Shown here piece by piece: positions 10,621 through 26,900 of a stretch of DNA of 64,000 nucleotides (position 1 is its first letter; each line of letters starts with the position of its first letter). The notes beneath the pieces were generated by a model. That model had not been told where the DNA came from. It saw only the letters and a program-made list of their open reading frames with translations, and did not search any database. This stretch comes from Megalopta genalis (Eukaryota > Arthropoda > Insecta > Hymenoptera > Halictidae): assembly GCF_051020955.1 (NCBI RefSeq), contig NW_027476364.1, positions 140,001 through 204,000 of the forward strand, given 5' to 3'. The translations under genes and the position numbers were made by a program.

Positions 10621-13600
10621 AATCCCTATGTAAAAAAGTTATTTAAGCAAGAATATGTTATTGAATAAAATGAGAAAAATTTATTTTAGCCGTAAATCGA
10701 AAATAATGGATCGAGCGAATCGGTCGATTGCGCCGAGACGCGCTATGATGCAACAGACGAGCGATTGGAACGCCCGAATATTTTCAAAGTCCCAACGTAC
10801 CGATCAAGAGTAAAGTACCATTTTCCTACATTAGATTTCGTTCTAAATGCTTAATCCCTATGTAAAAACGTTAGTTAAGCAAGAATATCGTATTTTTAAA
10901 AAAATCTAATGATAGGATTTTCCAGAAAATTGAAAAAACCGAAAAATGTCAAGAGTAAAGTGCCATTTTCTGACATTAGATTTCGTTCTAAATGCTTAAT
11001 CCCTATGTAGAAACGTTAGTTAAGCAAGAATATCGTATTTTTAAAAAAATCTAATGATAGGATTTTTCAGAAAATTGAAAAAACCGTAAAATGTCAAGAG
11101 TAAAGTGCCCTTATTTTAAACAATGTATCGTTCTAAATGCTTAATCCCTATGTAAAAAAGTTATTTTAGCAGGAATATGTTATTGAATAAAATGAGAAAA
11201 ATTTATTTTAGCCGTAAATCGAAAATAATGGATCGAGCGAATCGGTCGATTGCGCCGAGACGCGCTATGATGCAACAGACGAGCGATTGGAACGCCCGAA
11301 TATTTTCTAAGTGCCAACGTACCGATCAAGAGTAAAGTACCATTTTCCTACATTAGATTTCGTTCTAAATGCTTAATCCCTATGTAAAAACGTTAGTTAA
11401 GCAAGAATATCGTATTTTTAAAAAAATCTAATGATAGGATTTCCCAGAAAATTGAAAGAACCGAAAAATGTCAAGAGTAAAGTGCCATTTTCTGACATTA
11501 GATTTCGTTCTAAATGCTTAATCCCTATGTAGAAACGTTAGTTAAGCAAGAATATCGTATTTTTAAAAAAATCTAATGATAGGATTTTTCAGAAAATTGA
11601 AAAAACCGTAAAATGTCAAGAGTAAAGTGCCCTTATTTTAAACAATGTATCGTTCTAAATGCTTAATCCCTATGTAAAAAAGTTATTTTAGCAGGAATAT
11701 GTTATTGAAAAAAATTAGAAAAATTTATTTTAGCCGTAAATCGAAAATAATGGATCGAGCGAATCGGTCGATTGCGCCGAGACGCGCTATGATGCAACAG
11801 ACGAGCGATTGGAACGCCCGAATATTTTCAAAGTCCCAACGTACCGATCAAGAGTAAAGTACCATTTTCCTACATTAGATTTCGTTCTAAATGCTTAATC
11901 CCTATGTAAAAACGTTAGTTAAGCAAGAATATCGTATTTTTAAAAAAATCTAATGATAGGATTTCCCAGAAAATTGAAAAAACCGAAAAATGTCAAGAGT
12001 AAAGTGCCATTTTCTGACATTAGATTTCGTTCTAAATGCTTAATCCCTATGTAGAAACGTTAGTTAAGCAAGAATATCGTATTTTTAAAAAAATCTAATG
12101 ATAGGATTTTTCAGAAAATTGAAAAAACCGAAAAATGTCAAGAGTAAAGTGCCATTTTCTGACATTAGATTTCGTTCTAAATGCTTAATCCCTATGTAGA
12201 AACGTTAGTTAAGCAAGAATATCGTATTCTTAAAAAAATCTAATGATAGGATTTTTCAGAAAATTGAAAAAACCGTAAAATGTCAAGAGTAAAGTGCCCT
12301 TATTTTAAACAATGTATCGTTCTAAATGCTTAATCCCTATGTAAAAAAGTTATTTAAGCAAGAATATGTTATTGAATAAAATGAGAAAAATTTATTTTAG
12401 CCGTAAATCGAAAATAATGGATCGAGCGAATCGGTCGATTGCGCCGAGACGCGCTATGATGCAACAGACGAGCGATTGGAACGCCCGAATATTTTCAAAG
12501 TCCCAACGTACCGATCAAGAGTAAAGTACCATTTTCCTACATTAGATTTCGTTCTAAATGCTTAATCCCTATGTAAAAACGTTAGTTAAGCAAGAATATC
12601 GTATTTTTAAAAAAATCTAATGATAGGATTTTCCAGAAAATTGAAAAAACCGAAAAATGTCAAGAGTAAAGTGCCATTTTCTGACATTAGATTTCGTTCT
12701 AAATGCTTAATCCCTATGTAGAAACGTTAGTTAAGCAAGAATATCGTATTTTTAAAAAAATCTAATGATAGGATTTTTCAGAAAATTGAAAAAACCGTAA
12801 AATGTCAAGAGTAAAGTGCCCTTATTTTAAACAATGTATCGTTCTAAATGCTTAATCCCTATGTAAAAAAGTTATTTTAGCAGGAATATGTTATTGAAAA
12901 AAATTAGAAAAATTTATTTTAGCCGTAAATCGAAAATAATGGATCGAGCGAATCGGTCGATTGCGCCGAGACGCGCTATGATGCAACAGACGAGCGATTG
13001 GAACGCCCGAATATTTTCAAAGTCCCAACGTACCGATCAAGAGTAAAGTACCATTTTCCTACATTAGATTTCGTTCTAAATGCTTAATCCCTATGTAAAA
13101 ACGTTAGTTAAGCAAGAATATCGTATTTTTAAAAAAATCTAATGATAGGATTTCCCAGAAAATTGAAAAAACCGAAAAATGTCAAGAGTAAAGTGCCATT
13201 TTCTGACATTAGATTTCGTTCTAAATGCTTAATCCCTATGTAGAAACGTTAGTTAAGCAAGAATATCGTATTTTTAAAAAAATCTAATGATAGGATTTTT
13301 CAGAAAATTGAAAAAACCGTAAAATGTCAAGAGTAAAGTGCCCTTATTTTAAACAATGTATCGTTCTAAATGCTTAATCCCTATGTAAAAAAGTTATTTT
13401 AGCAGGAATATGTTATTGAAAAAAATTAGAAAAATTTATTTTAGCCGTAAATCGAAAATAATGGATCGAGCGAATCGGTCGATTGCGCCGAGACGCGCTA
13501 TGATGCAACAGACGAGCGATTGGAACGCCCGAATATTTTCAAAGTCCCAACGTACCGATCAAGAGTAAAGTACCATTTTCCTACATTAGATTTCGTTCTA

Positions 13601-16600
13601 AATGCTTAATCCCTATGTAAAAACGTTAGTTAAGCAAGAATATCGTATTTTTAAAAAAATCTAATGATAGGATTTCCCAGAAAATTGAAAAAACCGAAAA
13701 ATGTCAAGAGTAAAGTGCCATTTTCTGACATTAGATTTCGTTCTAAATGCTTAATCCCTATGTAGAAACGTTAGTTAAGCAAGAATATCGTATTTTTAAA
13801 AAAATCTAATGATAGGATTTTTCAGAAAATTGAAAAAACCGAAAAATGTCAAGAGTAAAGTGCCATTTTCTGACATTAGATTTCGTTCTAAATGCTTAAT
13901 CCCTATGTAGAAACGTTAGTTAAGCAAGAATATCGTATTCTTAAAAAAATCTAATGATAGGATTTTTCAGAAAATTGAAAAAACCGTAAAATGTCAAGAG
14001 TAAAGTGCCCTTATTTTAAACAATGTATCGTTCTAAATGCTTAATCCCTATGTAAAAAAGTTATTTAAGCAAGAATATGTTATTGAATAAAATGAGAAAA
14101 ATTTATTTTAGCCGTAAATCGAAAATAATGGATCGAGCGAATCGGTCGATTGCGCCGAGACGCGCTATGATGCAACAGACGAGCGATTGGAACGCCCGAA
14201 TATTTTCTAAGTGCCAACGTACCGATCAAGAGTAAAGTACCATTTTCCTACATTAGATTTCGTTCTAAATGCTTAATCCCTATGTAAAAACGTTAGTTAA
14301 GCAAGAATATCGTATTTTTAAAAAAATCTAATGATAGGATTTCCCAGAAAATTGAAAAAACCGAAAAATGTCAAGAGTAAAGTGCCATTTTCTGACATTA
14401 GATTTCGTTCTAAATGCTTAATCCCTATGTAGAAACGTTAGTTAAGCAAGAATATCGTATTTTTAAAAAAATCTAATGATAGGATTTTTCAGAAAATTGA
14501 AAAAACCGTAAAATGTCAAGAGTAAAGTGCCCTTATTTTAAACAATGTATCGTTCTAAATGCTTAATCCCTATGTAAAAAAGTTATTTTAGCAGGAATAT
14601 GTTATTGAAAAAAATTAGAAAAATTTATTTTAGCCGTAAATCGAAAATAATGGATCGAGCGAATCGGTCGATTGCGCCGAGACGCGCTATGATGCAACAG
14701 ACGAGCGATTGGAACGCCCGAATATTTTCAAAGTCCCAACGTACCGATCAAGAGTAAAGTACCATTTTCCTACATTAGATTTCGTTCTAAATGCTTAATC
14801 CCTATGTAAAAACGTTAGTTAAGCAAGAATATCGTATTTTTAAAAAAATCTAATGATAGGATTTCCCAGAAAATTGAAAAAACCGAAAAATGTCAAGAGT
14901 AAAGTGCCATTTTCTGACATTAGATTTCGTTCTAAATGCTTAATCCCTATGTAGAAACGTTAGTTAAGCAAGAATATCGTATTTTTAAAAAAATCTAATG
15001 ATAGGATTTTTCAGAAAATTGAAAAAACCGTAAAATGTCAAGAGTAAAGTGCCCTTATTTTAAACAATGTATCGTTCTAAATGCTTAATCCCTATGTAAA
15101 AAAGTTATTTTAGCAGGAATATGTTATTGAAAAAAATTAGAAAAATTTATTTTAGCCGTAAATCGAAAATAATGGGGACACCGGAGCTGTTCGAAGCGCC
15201 GAGCGCGCCGCGTACGCCCGAATATTTTCAAAGTCCCAACGTACCGATCAAGAGTAAAGTACCATTTTCCTACATTAGATTTCGTTCTAAATACTTAATC
15301 CCTATGTAAAAACGTTAGTTAAGCAAGAATATCGTATTTTTAAAAAAATCTAATGATAGGATTTTCCAGAAAATTGAAAAAACCGAAAAATGTCAAGAGT
15401 AAAGTGCCATTTTCTGACATTAGATTTCGTTCTAAATGCTTAATCCCTATGTAGAAACGTTAGTTAAGCAAGAATATCGTATTTTTAAAAAAATCTAATG
15501 ATAGGATTTTTCAGAAAATTGAAAAAACCGTAAAATGTCAAGAGTAAAGTGCCCTTATTTTAAACAATGTATCGTTCTAAATGCTTAATCCCTATGTAAA
15601 AAAGTTATTTTAGCAGGAATATGTTATTGAATAAAATGAGAAAAATTTATTTTAGCCGTAAATCGAAAATAATGGATCGAGCGAATCGGTCGATTGCGCC
15701 GAGACGCGCTATGATGCAACAGACGAGCGATTGGAACGCCCGAATATTTTCTAAGTGCCAACGTACCGATCAAGAGTAAAGTACCATTTTCCTACATTAG
15801 ATTTCGTTCTAAATGCTTAATCCCTATGTAAAAACGTTAGTTAAGCAAGAATATCGTATTTTTAAAAAAATCTAATGATAGGATTTCCCAGAAAATTGAA
15901 AAAACCGAAAAATGTCAAGAGTAAAGTGCCATTTTCTGACATTAGATTTCGTTCTAAATGCTTAATCCCTATGTAGAAACGTTAGTTAAGCAAGAATATC
16001 GTATTTTTAAAAAAATCTAATGATAGGATTTTTCAGAAAATTGAAAAAACCGTAAAATGTCAAGAGTAAAGTGCCCTTATTTTAAACAATGTATCGTTCT
16101 AAATGCTTAATCCCTATGTAAAAAAGTTATTTTAGCAGGAATATGTTATTGAAAAAAATTAGAAAAATTTATTTTAGCCGTAAATCGAAAATAATGGGGA
16201 CACCGGAGCTGTTCGAAGCGCCGAGCGCGCCGCGTACGCCCGAATATTTTCAAAGTCCCAACGTACCGATCAAGAGTAAAGTACCATTTTCCTACATTAG
16301 ATTTCGTTCTAAATACTTAATCCCTATGTAAAAACGTTAGTTAAGCAAGAATATCGTATTTTTAAAAAAATCTAATGATAGGATTTTCCAGAAAATTGAA
16401 AAAACCGAAAAATGTCAAGAGTAAAGTGCCATTTTCTGACATTAGATTTCGTTCTAAATGCTTAATCCCTATGTAGAAACGTTAGTTAAGCAAGAATATC
16501 GTATTTTTAAAAAAATCTAATGATAGGATTTTTCAGAAAATTGAAAAAACCGTAAAATGTCAAGAGTAAAGTGCCCTTATTTTAAACAATGTATCGTTCT

Positions 16601-19600
16601 AAATGCTTAATCCCTATGTAAAAAAGTTATTTTAGCAGGAATATGTTATTGAAAAAAATTAGAAAAATTTATTTTAGCCGTAAATCGAAAATAATGGGGA
16701 CACCGGAGCTGTTCGAAGCGCCGAGCGCGCCGCGTACGCCCGAATATTTTCAAAGTCCCAACGTACCGATCAAGAGTAAAGTACCATTTTCCTACATTAG
16801 ATTTCGTTCTAAATACTTAATCCCTATGTAAAAACGTTAGTTAAGCAAGAATATCGTATTTTTAAAAAAATCTAATGATAGGATTTTCCAGAAAATTGAA
16901 AAAACCGAAAAATGTCAAGAGTAAAGTGCCATTTTCTGACATTAGATTTCGTTCTAAATGCTTAATCCCTATGTAGAAACGTTAGTTAAGCAAGAATATC
17001 GTATTTTTAAAAAAATCTAATGATAGGATTTTTCAGAAAATTGAAAAAACCGTAAAATGTCAAGAGTAAAGTGCCCTTATTTTAAACAATGTATCGTTCT
17101 AAATGCTTAATCCCTATGTAAAAAAGTTATTTTAGCAGGAATATGTTATTGAATAAAATGAGAAAAATTTATTTTAGCCGTAAATCGAAAATAATGGATC
17201 GAGCGAATCGGTCGATTGCGCCGAGACGCGCTATGATGCAACAGACGAGCGATTGGAACGCCCGAATATTTTCTAAGTGCCAACGTACCGATCAAGAGTA
17301 AAGTACCATTTTCCTACATTAGATTTCGTTCTAAATGCTTAATCCCTATGTAAAAACGTTAGTTAAGCAAGAATATCGTATTTTTAAAAAAATCTAATGA
17401 TAGGATTTCCCAGAAAATTGAAAAAACCGAAAAATGTCAAGAGTAAAGTGCCATTTTCTGACATTAGATTTCGTTCTAAATGCTTAATCCCTATGTAGAA
17501 ACGTTAGTTAAGCAAGAATATCGTATTTTTAAAAAAATCTAATGATAGGATTTTTCAGAAAATTGAAAAAACCGTAAAATGTCAAGAGTAAAGTGCCCTT
17601 ATTTTAAACAATGTATCGTTCTAAATGCTTAATCCCTATGTAAAAAAGTTATTTTAGCAGGAATATGTTATTGAAAAAAATTAGAAAAATTTATTTTAGC
17701 CGTAAATCGAAAATAATGGATCGAGCGAATCGGTCGATTGCGCCGAGACGCGCTATGATGCAACAGACGAGCGATTGGAACGCCCGAATATTTTCAAAGT
17801 CCCAACGTACCGATCAAGAGTAAAGTACCATTTTCCTACATTAGATTTCGTTCTAAATGCTTAATCCCTATGTAAAAACGTTAGTTAAGCAAGAATATCG
17901 TATTTTTAAAAAAATCTAATGATAGGATTTCCCAGAAAATTGAAAAAACCGAAAAATGTCAAGAGTAAAGTGCCATTTTCTGACATTAGATTTCGTTCTA
18001 AATGCTTAATCCCTATGTAGAAACGTTAGTTAAGCAAGAATATCGTATTCTTAAAAAAATCTAATGATAGGATTTTTCAGAAAATTGAAAAAACCGTAAA
18101 ATGTCAAGAGTAAAGTGCCCTTATTTTAAACAATGTATCGTTCTAAATGCTTAATCCCTATGTAAAAAAGTTATTTAAGCAAGAATATGTTATTGAATAA
18201 AATGAGAAAAATTTATTTTAGCCGTAAATCGAAAATAATGGATCGAGCGAATCGGTCGATTGCGCCGAGACGCGCTATGATGCAACAGACGAGCGATTGG
18301 AACGCCCGAATATTTTCAAAGTCCCAACGTACCGATCAAGAGTAAAGTACCATTTTCCTACATTAGATTTCGTTCTAAATGCTTAATCCCTATGTAAAAA
18401 CGTTAGTTAAGCAAGAATATCGTATTTTTAAAAAAATCTAATGATAGGATTTTCCAGAAAATTGAAAAAACCGAAAAATGTCAAGAGTAAAGTGCCATTT
18501 TCTGACATTAGATTTCGTTCTAAATGCTTAATCCCTATGTAGAAACGTTAGTTAAGCAAGAATATCGTATTTTTAAAAAAATCTAATGATAGGATTTTTC
18601 AGAAAATTGAAAAAACCGTAAAATGTCAAGAGTAAAGTGCCCTTATTTTAAACAATGTATCGTTCTAAATGCTTAATCCCTATGTAAAAAAGTTATTTTA
18701 GCAGGAATATGTTATTGAATAAAATGAGAAAAATTTATTTTAGCCGTAAATCGAAAATAATGGATCGAGCGAATCGGTCGATTGCGCCGAGACGCGCTAT
18801 GATGCAACAGACGAGCGATTGGAACGCCCGAATATTTTCTAAGTGCCAACGTACCGATCAAGAGTAAAGTACCATTTTCCTACATTAGATTTCGTTCTAA
18901 ATGCTTAATCCCTATGTAAAAACGTTAGTTAAGCAAGAATATCGTATTTTTAAAAAAATCTAATGATAGGATTTCCCAGAAAATTGAAAGAACCGAAAAA
19001 TGTCAAGAGTAAAGTGCCATTTTCTGACATTAGATTTCGTTCTAAATGCTTAATCCCTATGTAGAAACGTTAGTTAAGCAAGAATATCGTATTTTTAAAA
19101 AAATCTAATGATAGGATTTTTCAGAAAATTGAAAAAACCGTAAAATGTCAAGAGTAAAGTGCCCTTATTTTAAACAATGTATCGTTCTAAATGCTTAATC
19201 CCTATGTAAAAAAGTTATTTTAGCAGGAATATGTTATTGAAAAAAATTAGAAAAATTTATTTTAGCCGTAAATCGAAAATAATGGATCGAGCGAATCGGT
19301 CGATTGCGCCGAGACGCGCTATGATGCAACAGACGAGCGATTGGAACGCCCGAATATTTTCAAAGTCCCAACGTACCGATCAAGAGTAAAGTACCATTTT
19401 CCTACATTAGATTTCGTTCTAAATGCTTAATCCCTATGTAAAAACGTTAGTTAAGCAAGAATATCGTATTTTTAAAAAAATCTAATGATAGGATTTCCCA
19501 GAAAATTGAAAAAACCGAAAAATGTCAAGAGTAAAGTGCCATTTTCTGACATTAGATTTCGTTCTAAATGCTTAATCCCTATGTAGAAACGTTAGTTAAG

Positions 19601-20907
19601 CAAGAATATCGTATTTTTAAAAAAATCTAATGATAGGATTTTTCAGAAAATTGAAAAAACCGAAAAATGTCAAGAGTAAAGTGCCATTTTCTGACATTAG
19701 ATTTCGTTCTAAATGCTTAATCCCTATGTAGAAACGTTAGTTAAGCAAGAATATCGTATTCTTAAAAAAATCTAATGATAGGATTTTTCAGAAAATTGAA
19801 AAAACCGTAAAATGTCAAGAGTAAAGTGCCCTTATTTTAAACAATGTATCGTTCTAAATGCTTAATCCCTATGTAAAAAAGTTATTTAAGCAAGAATATG
19901 TTATTGAATAAAATGAGAAAAATTTATTTTAGCCGTAAATCGAAAATAATGGATCGAGCGAATCGGTCGATTGCGCCGAGACGCGCTATGATGCAACAGA
20001 CGAGCGATTGGAACGCCCGAATATTTTCAAAGTCCCAACGTACCGATCAAGAGTAAAGTACCATTTTCCTACATTAGATTTCGTTCTAAATGCTTAATCC
20101 CTATGTAAAAACGTTAGTTAAGCAAGAATATCGTATTTTTAAAAAAATCTAATGATAGGATTTTCCAGAAAATTGAAAAAACCGAAAAATGTCAAGAGTA
20201 AAGTGCCATTTTCTGACATTAGATTTCGTTCTAAATGCTTAATCCCTATGTAGAAACGTTAGTTAAGCAAGAATATCGTATTTTTAAAAAAATCTAATGA
20301 TAGGATTTTTCAGAAAATTGAAAAAACCGTAAAATGTCAAGAGTAAAGTGCCCTTATTTTAAACAATGTATCGTTCTAAATGCTTAATCCCTATGTAAAA
20401 AAGTTATTTTAGCAGGAATATGTTATTGAATAAAATGAGAAAAATTTATTTTAGCCGTAAATCGAAAATAATGGATCGAGCGAATCGGTCGATTGCGCCG
20501 AGACGCGCTATGATGCAACAGACGAGCGATTGGAACGCCCGAATATTTTCTAAGTGCCAACGTACCGATCAAGAGTAAAGTACCATTTTCCTACATTAGA
20601 TTTCGTTCTAAATGCTTAATCCCTATGTAAAAACGTTAGTTAAGCAAGAATATCGTATTTTTAAAAAAATCTAATGATAGGATTTCCCAGAAAATTGAAA
20701 AAACCGAAAAATGTCAAGAGTAAAGTGCCATTTTCTGACATTAGATTTCGTTCTAAATGCTTAATCCCTATGTAGAAACGTTAGTTAAGCAAGAATATCG
20801 TATTTTTAAAAAAATCTAATGATAGGATTTTTCAGAAAATTGAAAAAACCGTAAAATGTCAAGAGTAAAGTGCCCTTATTTTAAACAATGTATCGTTCTA
20901 AATGCTT

Positions 20908-23900
20908 AATCCCTATGTAAAAAAGTTATTTTAGCAGGAATATGTTATTGAAAAAAATTAGAAAAATTTATTTTAGCCGTAAATCGAAAATAATGGGGAC
21001 ACCGGAGCTGTTCGAAGCGCCGAGCGCGCCGCGTACGCCCGAATATTTTCAAAGTCCCAACGTACCGATCAAGAGTAAAGTACCATTTTCCTACATTAGA
21101 TTTCGTTCTAAATACTTAATCCCTATGTAAAAACGTTAGTTAAGCAAGAATATCGTATTTTTAAAAAAATCTAATGATAGGATTTTCCAGAAAATTGAAA
21201 AAACCGAAAAATGTCAAGAGTAAAGTGCCATTTTCTGACATTAGATTTCGTTCTAAATGCTTAATCCCTATGTAGAAACGTTAGTTAAGCAAGAATATCG
21301 TATTTTTAAAAAAATCTAATGATAGGATTTTTCAGAAAATTGAAAAAACCGTAAAATGTCAAGAGTAAAGTGCCCTTATTTTAAACAATGTATCGTTCTA
21401 AATGCTTAATCCCTATGTAAAAAAGTTATTTTAGCAGGAATATGTTATTGAATAAAATGAGAAAAATTTATTTTAGCCGTAAATCGAAAATAATGGATCG
21501 AGCGAATCGGTCGATTGCGCCGAGACGCGCTATGATGCAACAGACGAGCGATTGGAACGCCCGAATATTTTCTAAGTGCCAACGTACCGATCAAGAGTAA
21601 AGTACCATTTTCCTACATTAGATTTCGTTCTAAATGCTTAATCCCTATGTAAAAACGTTAGTTAAGCAAGAATATCGTATTTTTAAAAAAATCTAATGAT
21701 AGGATTTCCCAGAAAATTGAAAAAACCGAAAAATGTCAAGAGTAAAGTGCCATTTTCTGACATTAGATTTCGTTCTAAATGCTTAATCCCTATGTAGAAA
21801 CGTTAGTTAAGCAAGAATATCGTATTTTTAAAAAAATCTAATGATAGGATTTTTCAGAAAATTGAAAAAACCGTAAAATGTCAAGAGTAAAGTGCCCTTA
21901 TTTTAAACAATGTATCGTTCTAAATGCTTAATCCCTATGTAAAAAAGTTATTTTAGCAGGAATATGTTATTGAAAAAAATTAGAAAAATTTATTTTAGCC
22001 GTAAATCGAAAATAATGGATCGAGCGAATCGGTCGATTGCGCCGAGACGCGCTATGATGCAACAGACGAGCGATTGGAACGCCCGAATATTTTCAAAGTC
22101 CCAACGTACCGATCAAGAGTAAAGTACCATTTTCCTACATTAGATTTCGTTCTAAATGCTTAATCCCTATGTAAAAACGTTAGTTAAGCAAGAATATCGT
22201 ATTTTTAAAAAAATCTAATGATAGGATTTCCCAGAAAATTGAAAAAACCGAAAAATGTCAAGAGTAAAGTGCCATTTTCTGACATTAGATTTCGTTCTAA
22301 ATGCTTAATCCCTATGTAGAAACGTTAGTTAAGCAAGAATATCGTATTCTTAAAAAAATCTAATGATAGGATTTTTCAGAAAATTGAAAAAACCGTAAAA
22401 TGTCAAGAGTAAAGTGCCCTTATTTTAAACAATGTATCGTTCTAAATGCTTAATCCCTATGTAAAAAAGTTATTTAAGCAAGAATATGTTATTGAATAAA
22501 ATGAGAAAAATTTATTTTAGCCGTAAATCGAAAATAATGGATCGAGCGAATCGGTCGATTGCGCCGAGACGCGCTATGATGCAACAGACGAGCGATTGGA
22601 ACGCCCGAATATTTTCAAAGTCCCAACGTACCGATCAAGAGTAAAGTACCATTTTCCTACATTAGATTTCGTTCTAAATGCTTAATCCCTATGTAAAAAC
22701 GTTAGTTAAGCAAGAATATCGTATTTTTAAAAAAATCTAATGATAGGATTTTCCAGAAAATTGAAAAAACCGAAAAATGTCAAGAGTAAAGTGCCATTTT
22801 CTGACATTAGATTTCGTTCTAAATGCTTAATCCCTATGTAGAAACGTTAGTTAAGCAAGAATATCGTATTTTTAAAAAAATCTAATGATAGGATTTTTCA
22901 GAAAATTGAAAAAACCGTAAAATGTCAAGAGTAAAGTGCCCTTATTTTAAACAATGTATCGTTCTAAATGCTTAATCCCTATGTAAAAAAGTTATTTTAG
23001 CAGGAATATGTTATTGAATAAAATGAGAAAAATTTATTTTAGCCGTAAATCGAAAATAATGGATCGAGCGAATCGGTCGATTGCGCCGAGACGCGCTATG
23101 ATGCAACAGACGAGCGATTGGAACGCCCGAATATTTTCTAAGTGCCAACGTACCGATCAAGAGTAAAGTACCATTTTCCTACATTAGATTTCGTTCTAAA
23201 TGCTTAATCCCTATGTAAAAACGTTAGTTAAGCAAGAATATCGTATTTTTAAAAAAATCTAATGATAGGATTTCCCAGAAAATTGAAAGAACCGAAAAAT
23301 GTCAAGAGTAAAGTGCCATTTTCTGACATTAGATTTCGTTCTAAATGCTTAATCCCTATGTAGAAACGTTAGTTAAGCAAGAATATCGTATTTTTAAAAA
23401 AATCTAATGATAGGATTTTTCAGAAAATTGAAAAAACCGTAAAATGTCAAGAGTAAAGTGCCCTTATTTTAAACAATGTATCGTTCTAAATGCTTAATCC
23501 CTATGTAAAAAAGTTATTTTAGCAGGAATATGTTATTGAAAAAAATTAGAAAAATTTATTTTAGCCGTAAATCGAAAATAATGGATCGAGCGAATCGGTC
23601 GATTGCGCCGAGACGCGCTATGATGCAACAGACGAGCGATTGGAACGCCCGAATATTTTCAAAGTCCCAACGTACCGATCAAGAGTAAAGTACCATTTTC
23701 CTACATTAGATTTCGTTCTAAATGCTTAATCCCTATGTAAAAACGTTAGTTAAGCAAGAATATCGTATTTTTAAAAAAATCTAATGATAGGATTTCCCAG
23801 AAAATTGAAAAAACCGAAAAATGTCAAGAGTAAAGTGCCATTTTCTGACATTAGATTTCGTTCTAAATGCTTAATCCCTATGTAGAAACGTTAGTTAAGC

Positions 23901-26900
23901 AAGAATATCGTATTTTTAAAAAAATCTAATGATAGGATTTTTCAGAAAATTGAAAAAACCGAAAAATGTCAAGAGTAAAGTGCCATTTTCTGACATTAGA
24001 TTTCGTTCTAAATGCTTAATCCCTATGTAGAAACGTTAGTTAAGCAAGAATATCGTATTCTTAAAAAAATCTAATGATAGGATTTTTCAGAAAATTGAAA
24101 AAACCGTAAAATGTCAAGAGTAAAGTGCCCTTATTTTAAACAATGTATCGTTCTAAATGCTTAATCCCTATGTAAAAAAGTTATTTAAGCAAGAATATGT
24201 TATTGAATAAAATGAGAAAAATTTATTTTAGCCGTAAATCGAAAATAATGGATCGAGCGAATCGGTCGATTGCGCCGAGACGCGCTATGATGCAACAGAC
24301 GAGCGATTGGAACGCCCGAATATTTTCAAAGTCCCAACGTACCGATCAAGAGTAAAGTACCATTTTCCTACATTAGATTTCGTTCTAAATGCTTAATCCC
24401 TATGTAAAAACGTTAGTTAAGCAAGAATATCGTATTTTTAAAAAAATCTAATGATAGGATTTTCCAGAAAATTGAAAAAACCGAAAAATGTCAAGAGTAA
24501 AGTGCCATTTTCTGACATTAGATTTCGTTCTAAATGCTTAATCCCTATGTAGAAACGTTAGTTAAGCAAGAATATCGTATTTTTAAAAAAATCTAATGAT
24601 AGGATTTTTCAGAAAATTGAAAAAACCGTAAAATGTCAAGAGTAAAGTGCCCTTATTTTAAACAATGTATCGTTCTAAATGCTTAATCCCTATGTAAAAA
24701 AGTTATTTTAGCAGGAATATGTTATTGAATAAAATGAGAAAAATTTATTTTAGCCGTAAATCGAAAATAATGGATCGAGCGAATCGGTCGATTGCGCCGA
24801 GACGCGCTATGATGCAACAGACGAGCGATTGGAACGCCCGAATATTTTCTAAGTGCCAACGTACCGATCAAGAGTAAAGTACCATTTTCCTACATTAGAT
24901 TTCGTTCTAAATGCTTAATCCCTATGTAAAAACGTTAGTTAAGCAAGAATATCGTATTTTTAAAAAAATCTAATGATAGGATTTCCCAGAAAATTGAAAA
25001 AACCGAAAAATGTCAAGAGTAAAGTGCCATTTTCTGACATTAGATTTCGTTCTAAATGCTTAATCCCTATGTAGAAACGTTAGTTAAGCAAGAATATCGT
25101 ATTCTTAAAAAATCTAATGATAGGATTTTTCAGAAAATTGAAAAAACCGTAAAATGTCAAGAGTAAAGTGCCCTTATTTTAAACAATGTATCGTTCTAAA
25201 TGCTTAATCCCTATGTAAAAAAGTTATTTAAGCAAGAATATGTTATTGAATAAAATGAGAAAAATTTATTTTAGCCGTAAATCGAAAATAATGGATCGAG
25301 CGAATCGGTCGATTGCGCCGAGACGCGCTATGATGCAACAGACGAGCGATTGGAACGCCCGAATATTTTCAAAGTCCCAACGTACCGATCAAGAGTAAAG
25401 TACCATTTTCCTACATTAGATTTCGTTCTAAATGCTTAATCCCTATGTAAAAACGTTAGTTAAGCAAGAATATCGTATTTTTAAAAAAATCTAATGATAG
25501 GATTTTCCAGAAAATTGAAAAAACCGAAAAATGTCAAGAGTAAAGTGCCATTTTCTGACATTAGATTTCGTTCTAAATGCTTAATCCCTATGTAGAAACG
25601 TTAGTTAAGCAAGAATATCGTATTTTTAAAAAAATCTAATGATAGGATTTTTCAGAAAATTGAAAAAACCGTAAAATGTCAAGAGTAAAGTGCCCTTATT
25701 TTAAACAATGTATCGTTCTAAATGCTTAATCCCTATGTAAAAAAGTTATTTTAGCAGGAATATGTTATTGAATAAAATGAGAAAAATTTATTTTAGCCGT
25801 AAATCGAAAATAATGGATCGAGCGAATCGGTCGATTGCGCCGAGACGCGCTATGATGCAACAGACGAGCGATTGGAACGCCCGAATATTTTCTAAGTGCC
25901 AACGTACCGATCAAGAGTAAAGTACCATTTTCCTACATTAGATTTCGTTCTAAATGCTTAATCCCTATGTAAAAACGTTAGTTAAGCAAGAATATCGTAT
26001 TTTTAAAAAAATCTAATGATAGGATTTCCCAGAAAATTGAAAAAACCGAAAAATGTCAAGAGTAAAGTGCCATTTTCTGACATTAGATTTCGTTCTAAAT
26101 GCTTAATCCCTATGTAGAAACGTTAGTTAAGCAAGAATATCGTATTTTTAAAAAAATCTAATGATAGGATTTTTCAGAAAATTGAAAAAACCGTAAAATG
26201 TCAAGAGTAAAGTGCCCTTATTTTAAACAATGTATCGTTCTAAATGCTTAATCCCTATGTAAAAAAGTTATTTTAGCAGGAATATGTTATTGAAAAAAAT
26301 TAGAAAAATTTATTTTAGCCGTAAATCGAAAATAATGGATCGAGCGAATCGGTCGATTGCGCCGAGACGCGCTATGATGCAACAGACGAGCGATTGGAAC
26401 GCCCGAATATTTTCAAAGTCCCAACGTACCGATCAAGAGTAAAGTACCATTTTCCTACATTAGATTTCGTTCTAAATGCTTAATCCCTATGTAAAAACGT
26501 TAGTTAAGCAAGAATATCGTATTTTTAAAAAAATCTAATGATAGGATTTCCCAGAAAATTGAAAAAACCGAAAAATGTCAAGAGTAAAGTGCCATTTTCT
26601 GACATTAGATTTCGTTCTAAATGCTTAATCCCTATGTAGAAACGTTAGTTAAGCAAGAATATCGTATTTTTAAAAAAATCTAATGATAGGATTTTTCAGA
26701 AAATTGAAAAAACCGAAAAATGTCAAGAGTAAAGTGCCATTTTCTGACATTAGATTTCGTTCTAAATGCTTAATCCCTATGTAGAAACGTTAGTTAAGCA
26801 AGAATATCGTATTCTTAAAAAAATCTAATGATAGGATTTTTCAGAAAATTGAAAAAACCGTAAAATGTCAAGAGTAAAGTGCCCTTATTTTAAACAATGT